From positions 1 through 15,757 of the forward strand of contig RCAB01000848.1 in NCBI GenBank assembly GCA_003640385.1: a stretch of 15,757 nt of DNA. Direction: 5' to 3'. This document shows positions 8,327-15,757 of this stretch, one piece after another. The position numbers and the translations under genes are program-made. The first letter of the stretch is position 1; each line of letters begins with the position of its first letter. The notes beneath the pieces were generated by a model, which was not told where the DNA came from, did no database searches, and worked only from the letters and a program-made list of their open reading frames with translations. Source of the DNA: Setaria digitata. Lineage: Eukaryota > Nematoda > Chromadorea > Rhabditida > Setariidae.

Positions 8327-9158
8327 TTAACCACGAAAACCGCATAAATTACATGTCCTCTCGCAAGCGGCTGCATTTGGATTGCGATAGTTGCAAGTTC
8401 CTTGCTCTATAAGTCTTTGACAGTAATCTTTAGGTGCAGTGTCGCGGCAATCTACAAAATATACCGCCTGTATTGGAGGAAAACTTTTCGATTTTTCAAC
8501 TAACTGATAAACATGAAGATTAGTGCTAACAAGATGAGAGGTGTGGAGTGGTGAGTTCCCTCATATTACAGAATAACAATGAGATGAATATATTCCGGAT
8601 TAAATATACAATATATTTCAAAGTGGTAAATAAGATTCCACAATCAAAATCAATGCTCTGCTACCGTTTACTGCACAAAAAGCTTACCATGACCGCATAG
8701 CCCACATGATTTGCGACAGTATTGGTAGGCAAAGTTTCGGTACTGCTCACATTCTCTGCTTCTCTTAATTTTCTCACAATTAGCATCACTCCATTTGTTT
8801 TTGCACTCTAAATGAGGCATTTTAAAGCAATTTTATTGTAGAACACTGTAGAATTTGCAACAGAACTGTTTGGGAGGCTTTTACTATAAGATTCATTTCA
8901 TTTCTTTCGTTAAAGGACATTAGTGACATTTAATAATAGGAATAAACTAGTTGTTCAAAGCAGGTAAGTCGAACTAAATTTTTTAAGTTAAAAAAACTAG
9001 CTTTGCATGCCTCCTTTTTTTTTAAATCGTTTACTTTTTTTTTTTTCTTGCAACAAATCTTACGCAAATTGATGAATAACACTGATATTGTAAAAATATT
9101 AACCTTCTGCAATAACCACGGCAAAGCAAACTAGAGTTACAACAATAAGAGAGCGCAT
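8327..9158 (-). CDS. Copy B: intact secreted protein with two ShK domains
   Basis: Three exons. Exon 1, 9158-9104: an ATG and an 18-residue signal peptide (MRSLIVVTLVCFAVVIAE), donor G|GTTAAT. Exon 2, 8807-8688, 120 bases: ShK domain 1, cysteines at exon residues 2, 11, 20, 31, 35, 38, ending YCRKSCGLC, donor G|GTAAGC. Exon 3, 8451-8327, 125 bases with TAA: ShK domain 2, cysteines at 2, 11, 20, 30, 34, 37, starting CRDTAPKDYC and ending CNLCGFRG. Both introns (296 and 236 bases) are phase 1. The joined frame is 99 residues with no stop, and all twelve domain cysteines are present. The product should be exported and disulphide-bonded. ShK domains in nematodes occur in secretory, cuticle and host-interaction proteins and sometimes act on ion channels. 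No target can be assigned here. This is the only fully intact member of the cluster. Confidence 0.85.
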
Positions 9159-9175
9159 TATTAACCTAGGCTGCT

Positions 9176-9186
9176 CTGAAAGAAAG
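9176..9186 (-). promoter_or_regulatory. Likely trans-splice (SL) acceptor of copy B
   Basis: On the minus strand CTTTCTTTCAG ends 17 bases before the ATG at 9158. It is the best match of the set to the nematode acceptor consensus and lies at the same distance as in the other copies. Confidence 0.55.
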
Positions 9187-10140
9187 TTCTCGATAAAGAG
9201 GATGATGTATTTACAATATCATGGGATAATGTTCTCGATGAATACCATTCAAAGCAGAAAAGACTCCAACAGCATGATAGATGGTCAAATTTCTCTTATT
9301 ACATCACAGTCACCTGACTTGGAAAATGAAGTGGTACGAGGCAATATGAAACCTTTAAATAATTTTGAGAATTCTAGATTAATGAACTGTGATCATTTTG
9401 AGTTATGTTCTTTTTTTTTTTTTTTTTTTTTCGCTCGCGTAGCATAGCTGTGTATTACAGCATTTTTGTTCAGTTATACAGCAATTTTTAACTTTGCTGA
9501 GATGCTTACAACAAGCAACAAATGTTACTTGAATAATGCAATGCAACTAATGAAAAAGTACCGTCTGTATCCATTTCTCGTTTCAGTTTATTTTTCATTT
9601 GTTCGTTGATATTACATTGAATACCATGCAGTTATTTTCATCTAAATATGCAGGTAATGTGATAAGACATGATAAGAATATATTGAGGATTTTTTTGTGT
9701 TCAAAATACATAACTGCAGGTTAACGGAATGTTAATAGTTTGGTGATAGTTTTCGATAGTCTTCTAATGCTGAAATCTCGATCATGAATGAGAAATATTT
9801 CCTGAAATATTGAAGGCTTAATTCATATTGATTTAATTAAACAAAAATTGTCTATAAATGAATTTTGTGGAATGAAGAAGGAACGACAATTTGTTAAAAC
9901 CAAAGTCCTTCACAGTGATTATGACAAGAAATTTCGTGTAGCGAAGTTTGCAGATCTTCTTTCACCAGATTTAAAATCAACTGAATGAAAAATTGCAGAA
10001 TCTAACAAAAAAAAAAAAAAAGAAAATACTCTCATCCCTTTAGCTTGAATTTGTCAAGCATTGTCTGTAAGCAAACAGAATTTACTCATGTTATTCCGCT
10101 ATGTGAACCTGCAAAACTGTAGGCATTGCATATCATTTAC
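9187..10140. other. 5' flank of copy B, homologous to 5' flank of copy A
   Basis: No gene is supported. Homology to about 4540-5480 runs through this stretch. It contains a 21-base T run at 9411-9431. An 81-codon plus-strand frame at 9202-9447 overlaps the conserved flank, ends inside the T run and is not preserved in copy A, so it is not counted. Confidence 0.55.
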
Positions 10141-11010
10141 ATGGATGTTCAATGGCTTTTGCTTTTCAAACAACATACCATCCTGTAGGACGATGAACAG
10201 GTGAAAAAGACGAACTTGTTACCTCTCATACTCTTCCACAAATTCTTTGTTGATGAGAAGTGTTTATTGTGTTCGTTGAAAACAATCATTCACGACACTG
10301 CCGATTTATTATACCGGTGGCGATTGCATTCTCTGTTCTAACAATGCACTGCAGTACTGTTGCTGCTCAAAGTAAGGTGAAGGTTTTCTCGAGCAGATCT
10401 TTTTTTTTTTTGCTATATTTGACTATTTCTTATACCTCTTCGAAATTCTCGCAGCATGTATGCATAAGTAAAAGAGAACTGATTGCAACAGAAAGTGAAC
10501 TGATAGTCTCCTATATCAAACTTTCATCGATGATAGGCGTATTTTGAAGTAAATGAATCTGATAATAATGAAGAGGAATGCTGTCAACTAGTTTTGTTAT
10601 CTGATCAGGTTTCTATTTAAAAAGCGAAACGAAACAGTTTATCAATTTTAGCTAGAATCTTTTCCGCTGCATATTCTTAGTTTCCTTATTATTTCAGTAA
10701 ATGATAGCCTGGAAGAAATCTGACAGGAGTTTATACGAAATAATTTAGGTCCTGAAAGAATTATAAAGTGAAACGTTGAGAAACGATTTACTACATTATC
10801 AGTCATAAAAATTTCGTCTGGATATTTAATTACGAATTTCCTAATCTGTTCCTCAACAAAGCAGGCTATAGAAGTGACCCAGTCATAAAGTTTTAAAGTA
10901 AAGAATAATAAACTTTAAAAAGGTTCACTACTATTATCAGAAAAGAAACAAATTTCATTATGTTTGCAAGCTTGCAATCCATAAATGTTTCGGGAAAAAT
11001 GGTGTGAAAT
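10141..11010. other. Inter-copy stretch without a supported gene
   Basis: The longest frame (10260-10547, +) starts with GTG. It contains a hydrophobic run (IIPVAIAFSVLTMHC) followed by a donor-like AAAGTAAGG near 10370, reminiscent of a leader exon. However, its only early ATG lies after most of the hydrophobic part. Nothing else stands out. Confidence 0.3.
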
Positions 11011-11011
11011 C

Positions 11012-11469
11012 AATCCGCTATAAGAAGGAAACAAAATAAGTACAAATTTGAAAAACAAAATTCATATATGACCCGAATGCAACACAATTTTCAAAGAGCA
11101 TACAAGCAAGGGACAAAACATTCAAAAAATTTAAAAGATATATTAAAACTTGAAAGTTGGAATTGTAAGTTCCAACATTAGTGGATGCATAAAGAGGTGA
11201 AATTGAAAAACATATGGAGTGAGAAAAATAACAAAACTGAAAAACCAATTAATCGAGGAGAGTAAAACAAGCTAAATGCAAAAAATAAGTAATAATTTAT
11301 AAAAGTGAGGACAAAAAAAACAATTAATTGAAAAGAAAAATAGTGACAGTAGCCAAGGATTTTAAATAAGGATTTTATAAAATGAGTAAGATAAAACAAA
11401 TATAAATGAGCAAAACACAAATTTATGTCTGAGCCGCAAATACTCAAGCAAAAAAAATCTAGCGGATTA
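11012..11469. mobile_element. A-rich block bounded by a 9-base inverted repeat (possible MITE-like element)
   Basis: AATCCGCTA at 11012-11020 is exactly repeated in reverse complement as TAGCGGATT at 11461-11469. The interval between is strikingly strand-biased: sampled 60-base lines hold about 29-34 As but only 8-14 Ts on the plus strand, unlike the flanks. A plus-strand frame stays open for about 57 codons from about 11006 to a TAG at 11180-11182 (including MTRMQHNFQRAYKQG). It continues in the same frame for 28 more codons to a TAA. That could be a decayed coding relic. No clear target-site duplication is visible, and no transposase is recognised. Confidence 0.3.
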
Positions 11470-11917
11470 AGTTACTGAGGAAGCTGCTTCTGTTTTAAAT
11501 ACAAAACTTAGACCAGATTTGCTTCTTATTTAATAAGTTAATCAGTCAACTAACAAAATTCTTAGCCTAATATAGGTTAATCAGTGAGACTTCCTGTCTT
11601 TCTGTCTTTCTTGATTTAATCTGTCTCACTGCTAGAAAAAATTAGGAGCAAAAGATTCAGCTATCTGAAAAGACAACTATTTCTTGATTGCCACAGCTCT
11701 TACAAACTTTTCACGCTGTAAAAAGTAACTCAAGTTGGAAAAAATAGGACATTGGCAATTTGCAATTTTGATTCAGCAATTAAAAATGTAACTTCTTACA
11801 AAACAAATAATAAAACTTTTTGCCTGTAAAATCTCACTGCAATTACACTGATAAGTCTATATCTGAAAAGAATGAAGGAACAGTGTTCATTTGAATTTAC
11901 AGTGTTTAAATTTTCAG
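11470..11917. other. Unassigned stretch upstream of an exon-like segment
   Basis: Contains the pyrimidine-rich run CTTCCTGTCTTTCTGTCTTTCTTG near 11588-11611, followed by a plausible acceptor CTCACTGCTAG (to about 11634). The segment after that acceptor stays open in one frame for about 30 codons, but its phase does not join cleanly to 11918-11992. No gene is supported. Confidence 0.3.
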
Positions 11918-11992
11918 AATGAGTCAGTATCTGTAGCAGGCAATTCAGCACGATCAAAGAATGGCTCATCTAGAGAATGGATTGAAAAGAAG
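11918..11992 (+). CDS. Exon-like segment of an unrecognised plus-strand gene
   Basis: The segment is framed by a consensus acceptor (AAATTTTCAG, to 11917) and a consensus donor (AAG|GTAAAT, at 11993). It is exactly 75 bases and open in only one of its three phases. That phase reads NESVSVAGNSARSKNGSSRE then WIEKK, so both boundaries are phase 0. Composition is less A+T-biased than its surroundings. The serine- and charge-rich peptide matches no family I know. No partner exon joins it in phase with confidence. Copies A and B lack this segment at the corresponding position, so it is not part of the ShK unit. Confidence 0.35.
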
Positions 11993-12849
11993 GTAAATAC
12001 TTCAAAATGGTGTTTTCAAAAAAATGCAATTTTGTTTTCAAAAAAATGCTTTTGCAGCACAATTGTGTTTAGTTAGCAACTTTGTCAACAAAATTTCATT
12101 AGTAGCTATTAGATTGAGCGGAAATTATTCATAGAATGCTGAGCTTACTCTTTACATACCAAGCGTTCTGTTTCCACTTCAAAATTTCTCATAAAATTTG
12201 CACAATCAAAAAATTCCCAAATCATACACAGCTTTCCAGATTTTTGTATATCACTAAATAGGAATATCACATACATTTCTTCTGCAATCCAAAAAATATT
12301 GGTTGTAAAAAAAAAATCACGTAAACTTGGTGCAAAAATAGTGAAAATCGCTTACATTAAGTACTTCCACGACTAGTACAAGCAATCATAAAAGTTAACT
12401 TTTCCTATTTTTGATGTTTAAAACGTTCCTGAATGTCAGAATTTCAACAGCCTTAATTTAAGCTTCCTAAATTTTGAGGAGTGTATAGCTCATAAAACTC
12501 TACCGTTAACTTAATATTGTCCCATAGAAATATGAATTGCAATTTGTAGAATATACTTAACGTAAATAGTTTTAGATTTATTATTTCGATTTGATTGCAG
12601 TTCCTCCAATTCTAATGCCTGATAATAACAAAGGTGAGAATTCCACACATATAACAAAAACTCTTAACTGCTGTGAAAGATAGAAATGCTGACGGTACTG
12701 TAGATGGTTATATCCTGTCATTTTAACCCACCCGAATAATGAAATGTTAGAGGGTAAAACAAAGTCCTTAAATAAGTGTGAATAACAGTTTATAGATGAA
12801 ATGTCCTCATTTTGGGAAATTTTTTTTCTGTGTTCGCTTCTGCATATTA
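11993..12849. other. 3' flank of copy C, homologous to 3' flank of copy B
   Basis: From about 12140 the stretch aligns with about 7600-8080. Matches include CATACCAAG followed by TTCT, GAATGT..G..TTT...A.C.TTAATTTA near 12431-12461 against 7877-7906, and TTTTAGATTTATT..TTC.ATTTGATT near 12570-12595 against 8027-8052. A well-formed acceptor and donor frame 12601-12633 (+, GATTGCAG ... AAAG|GTGAG). This segment aligns with the open segment at 8057 in copy B. No gene is firmly supported. Confidence 0.45.
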
Positions 12850-13588
12850 AGGCAACATATTTTTCGCATCCTCCCACGAGCTGCTGCTTCTGGATTACGG
12901 TAGTTGACGTTCTATTCTTAGTTGCCATCTGAAATACACTATGATTCAACCTAAAAAAGTATGCTGCATGATGTCATGATGCGCTTTTTTCAGTCGATCA
13001 AGCGCAAAAGTGAAGTGAACAGTATGTTGAAATAAAATGGCTATCAGAAATATCACAATTAGAATTAATGCTTTACTATTTGCTGTTTACCGCAACAAAA
13101 ACTTAGTGTCATCACACCGCTTACACGATTGATATAGTATTTGTAAGCATAAATCTGGCATTGCTCATATTCTTTGCCTTGTTGAATTCTTTTACAAGTT
13201 CAGTTCGGCCATTTATTTTGTCCGTCTAAATGGAGGAGGCATCTTTTAGTGAATTTTAGCTGAGATGGTTGGTATTTGTACTTCGTCTTTGAGCATCCTA
13301 AGACTCATTTTGATACTTCCTCCTTTCAAGCATATCAGAACTCACTGGTAGCAATTAGTAAAGGGAATGATTTGTTAATTAATTAAAGTAAATAAGTTGA
13401 AACGAATCTTTGTGAGTTAAGAAAACAAAGATCACATAACTGATTTTTTTTTTTCTTTACTTTCTCTACTAATTTCTTTTTTTCACAACAAACCTTACGC
13501 AGATTAATAATATTGGTCTCACATTGTGAAAACTATGTCCGCTAACCATGAAAGTTCAAACTATACCGACAATAAGAAGGACATGCAT
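12850..13588 (-). pseudogene. Copy C: decayed two-domain ShK gene
   Basis: All three exons can be placed on the minus strand. Exon 1 relic, 13588-13534: begins MHVLLIVGIV, then an in-frame TGA (13556-13558) stands where the signal peptide has a cysteine. Exon 2 relic, 13225-13106: still exactly 120 bases after an intact TTTAG, with NKW and KRIQQG recognisable. It carries a TGA at 13200-13202; the first, third, fourth, fifth and sixth domain cysteines are replaced; and the donor has become C|TAAG. Exon 3 relic, 12928-12850: about 33 bases are missing inside, a TAA follows three codons after the acceptor, and NYRNPEAAA remains as the recognisable core. All evidence points to a dead copy. The 122-codon reverse frame at 12581-12949 crosses exon 3 in another frame and is not a gene. 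Confidence 0.8.
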
Positions 13589-13606
13589 TATTGAAATAAG
13601 CTGTAT

Positions 13607-13617
13607 GTGAAAGAAAG
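13607..13617 (-). promoter_or_regulatory. Decayed trans-splice acceptor of copy C
   Basis: CTTTCTTTCAC lies 18 bases before the ATG relic at 13588. The position and pyrimidine tract equal those of copies A and B, but the final AG has become AC, which should abolish its use. An ATACAG follows directly, at 13601-13606. Confidence 0.45.
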
Positions 13618-14200
13618 AAGTAGTTGATAACCGGGAAGTAACACTAGCAATGTTATAAGACAGCTTACCACTGAATATCGTTCAAAACAGCAGGGTAGGT
13701 GGCTAAATCACTTTTTACACCCTTTTACGGCAATATTCACCTACCTTGAAAAATGAAAAGCTACGGCGTAATATGAAACCTTTAAATGATTTCTCGAACA
13801 TTTATTTCATGAATATGATTATTCAGATTGATTTTTTTTCTTATATTCGTAATACAACTGTATATTGCGACATCGGTAAAATGACCATATTCGGAAGCTG
13901 GTTTAAACTGAAGCCACTCTCACTGAGTCGTTAAAAATGTTGCTGGGGGATTGATTTCGGTATAAGTTTGGTTTGATTGAATAAGGCTGTTCCGAAAAAA
14001 ATGCTCTTAATAACCAGGATGTTACACATCGGCAATCTCATGAGACATTGTTTTTCCATGAACACTTTCAAAAATAAAAAAATGCACAGAGGGAAACGGA
14101 TTTGTTTTTTTCACCAGTTCATCATCTTCAAATTAGAAGGCATTGAACATCCATGGAGAGAATATTGCAATTTTTAGCTGAAAGGGAAAAGGAGAGTTGT
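13618..14200. other. 5' flank of copy C with relic F of another leader
   Basis: 13740-13790 aligns with the 5' flanks of A and B (AAAATGAAAAGCTACGGCGTAATATGAAACC). At about 13970-14130 a second leader-like stretch appears. CTCATGAGACATTGTTTTTCCATGAACACTTTC followed by TGCACAGAGG matches the flank of relic E at 3191-3250 (GTCATGAGACATTGTATTCGATG, then TGCACAAAGA). Its minus-strand continuation (AACATCCTGGTTATTAAG...TTTTTTCGG) corresponds to E's leader but has no ATG. It is probably the truncated upstream end of yet another copy. No gene is supported. Confidence 0.35.
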
Positions 14201-14836
14201 TTTGTTTAATTATGTGAAACATTCTAACCAGCTTGAATTCCAAATGGGTGGAAAAAGTCAGCAACCTTCATGAAATCAATGTTCTACCACATTCACTGTA
14301 AAGAATGAACAATTTTTTCATCGGTATTTCAAAGCCAGGAAAATACTACTTGCTTAACTGAAACCTTCTGCGTTATGTAAAAAAAATCCGGTAATATTAT
14401 GTTATTAATAGCGTAAAAGAATATTTAGATGATAAAGTGTGAATAACTGAGCAGTGTTATACGATGCAATATTCAATAAACAGGTGATAAACAAACTGGA
14501 ACCAGAAGTCGAAACAAAAAAAAAAGAAAAAAAACAATATTTTATAATCAGGCTTATTGTGTCCTAATTACACTGCATTACTAAAGAAAATCACCGCAAT
14601 ATACAGTATCAAGCGAATACAGTAAAAAGCTCAAAATGATCAGAGTTCATTAGTTTAGTACTACTAAAGGTTTCATCTTATGCCGTAGCATTTCTTTCCT
14701 AATGGAGATTAAATAAGGTGAATTTAGCCGTTTATCATGCTGTTTTAAATAGCATTCAACATCACCGCCGCCTCATCACATTGCCAATGTAACTTATCGG
14801 CTATACAATACTTTTTTCCAGATACAGCTTAATCCA
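14201..14836. other. 5' flank of copy D, inverted relative to A and B flanks
   Basis: Read in reverse complement, this stretch matches the A and B upstream flanks. CACATTCACTGTAAAGAA near 14288-14306 corresponds to the reverse of TTCTTCACAGTGAATGTG at 5262-5279. AAAGGTTTCATCTTATGCCGTAGCATTTC near 14666-14694 corresponds to the reverse of the 9326-9358 block. GCCAATGTAACTTATCGG near 14783-14800 matches the region just upstream of copy A. No gene of its own. Confidence 0.45.
14811..14821 (+). promoter_or_regulatory. Leader acceptor of copy D
   Basis: CTTTTTTCCAG stands 15 bases before the lost start position of copy D, matching the TTTCAG acceptors of the other copies and preserved although the start codon is not. 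Confidence 0.4.
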
Positions 14837-15640
14837 GTAGTTCCTACCGTTATTGCTATCCCTCTATTTTGTATTATAATGGTTGGTGAGAAAGGTTAAT
14901 ATTTTCTCTCAGTATCATACCAATATTATTCATTAATCTGCGTAACATTATTTACAAAAAAGAAAATTCATTATCTTCTAAATAAATTAAGTATAACTAT
15001 GAAACTAGTTTCCTTAACTCATAAAGATTCATTTCAACACTGGTACTATTCTCGTTAATATTGCAAAAGGGGCACGATGAATCTGATGGATGCTAAAGGA
15101 AGAAATAACGCAATTTCAAATCAACTGCTACTAAGCGGTTTTACTGCAAATACTCAATTTTCTATTCTCTACAGTTATCATGCATCATTTAGAATGCCAA
15201 AATAAATGGAAAGATGTTAATTGTGAGAGAATTCAGCGAGGCGGAGAATGTGAGCAATATCCAAGATATGCTTTCAAATATAGCCGCAAATCATGTGGAC
15301 TGTGTGAACATGGTAAGCTTTTCGTGCAGTAAACGGTAGGAGAGCATTGATCTTGATTGTGGAATCTTATTTGCCATTTTTATATTGTATATTTAATCCG
15401 CAATATATTCACCTCATTGTTATTCTGTAATATGAGGCAACTCACCACTCCACACCTCTCATCTTGTTAGCACCAATCTCCACGTTTTTCGGTTCTAGGG
15501 TGAAAAATCGAGAAGCTTTTCAACAATATAATTTGCAGATTGTCGCGACACTGCATCTAAGGATTACTCTAAAGGACTAATGGAAGCAAGGGATTTGCAA
15601 TTATCGCAGTCCGGATGAAGCTTGCTAAATTATGAGGTGT
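14837..15640 (+). pseudogene. Copy D: inverted two-domain ShK gene with start loss and frameshift
   Basis: Exon 1 relic, 14837-14894: it aligns with the signal-peptide exons and keeps a hydrophobic reading (VIAIPLFCIIMVGEK) and the donor G|GTTAAT. The start ATG is gone, and the frame reaches an upstream stop without another ATG. Exon 2, 15193-15312: 120 bases, open, ShK domain 1 about 92% identical in DNA to copy A (10 differences in 120). The fourth cysteine is changed to serine (AGC at 15282-15284). The donor G|GTAAGC is intact. Exon 3, from 15539 after TTTGCAG: it starts CRDTASKDY, but the next cysteine is serine, and an extra base near 15583-15588 shifts the frame to TGA 15616-15618. In the other frame CNYRSP remains recognisable. 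It is most likely a pseudogene despite its well-kept exon 2. Confidence 0.75.
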
Positions 15641-15757
15641 TTCATTAGATAAATTTCAAAGTGGTTGTAAAAAGATATGCAACCTTCGCTACATAAAAGC
15701 TCAGAATTTTATTCTACAAATAATATCTTCCGCCTTTTTATGTGCGCAAATGGCTAG
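15641..15757. other. 3' flank of copy D to the window edge
   Basis: AT-rich sequence after the broken exon 3. The final bases show no further exon, and the copy's 3' flank continues outside the window. Confidence 0.4.

Noticed and set aside
9202..9447. An 81-codon plus-strand frame with an ATG.
   Set aside because: It lies in the conserved upstream flank of copy B, runs into a T tract giving poly-Phe, and the aligned flank of copy A does not keep the frame.
10260..10547. A 95-codon plus-strand frame with a hydrophobic segment and a donor-like AAAGTAAGG.
   Set aside because: It starts with GTG, and its first ATG comes after most of the hydrophobic part. There is no TATA box, no leader acceptor and no downstream exon that joins in phase.
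11018..11447. Two overlapping hydrophobic minus-strand frames resembling membrane proteins.
   Set aside because: They are the reverse reading of the A-rich block; T-rich codons give Phe, Leu, Ser and Tyr automatically, so the apparent membrane character is a composition effect.
12581..12949. A 122-codon open frame on the minus strand, the longest in the window.
   Set aside because: It runs through the exon 3 relic of copy C in a different frame from the one that gives ShK homology (NYRNPEAAA). Its length follows from a chance lack of stops in pseudogene and flank sequence.
1..15757. CRISPR arrays, bacterial insertion sequences, tRNA and rRNA genes.
   Set aside because: No regularly spaced direct repeats, no transposase-like frame, no cloverleaf or rRNA core was seen on either strand, and gene structure is eukaryotic.

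Overview
The window looks like AT-rich nuclear DNA from a nematode. There are no bacterial-style operons, and long reading frames are absent. The recognisable genes are split by introns of about 240-350 bases with GT...AG ends, most acceptors being of the (T)TTTAG, TTGTAG or TTTCAG kind. The only protein family I can name is the ShK/ShKT six-cysteine domain, which is very common in secreted nematode proteins. A TTTCAG-like acceptor sits 17-18 bases before the start codons, which fits spliced-leader trans-splicing. The species cannot be read from the sequence.

Layout. Bases 1-772 form a large imperfect inverted repeat that runs off the left edge. To its right lie a TATA box and a signal-peptide exon of a second, unrecognised secreted-peptide gene (854-930, +), whose downstream exons are only candidates. 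From about 3.1 kb to the right edge the window is a decayed cluster of ShK gene copies. Copy A (3945-4492, -) has a good signal-peptide exon and one good ShK exon but has lost its second ShK exon. Copy B (8327-9158, -) is intact: three exons, signal peptide plus two ShK domains, 99 residues. Copy C (about 12850-13588, -) is a pseudogene with stops and lost cysteines. Copy D (about 14837-15640, +) is inverted relative to the others and is also broken: no start codon, one cysteine lost in the first domain, and a frameshift in the second. A relic of a fifth copy's leader and first exon lies near 3090-3165 (-), and a fainter one near 13.97-14.03 kb. Homology between copies extends well beyond the genes (A about 3.54-5.48 kb with B about 8.1-10.13 kb; B about 7.6-8.1 kb with C about 12.1-12.6 kb), so the duplicated unit was 2 kb or more.

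Between the copies lie 5.5-7.6 kb and 10.15-12.1 kb. Most of this holds nothing I can name. It does include an A-rich block of about 460 bases bounded by a 9-base inverted repeat (11012-11469) and a well-bounded exon-like segment (11918-11992, +).

The picture is birth-and-death evolution of a small secreted ShK family. One ShK domain is carried per exon, and both introns are in phase 1, so domains can be lost or gained without shifting the frame. Only copy B is clearly functional, with copy A as a possible one-domain product.
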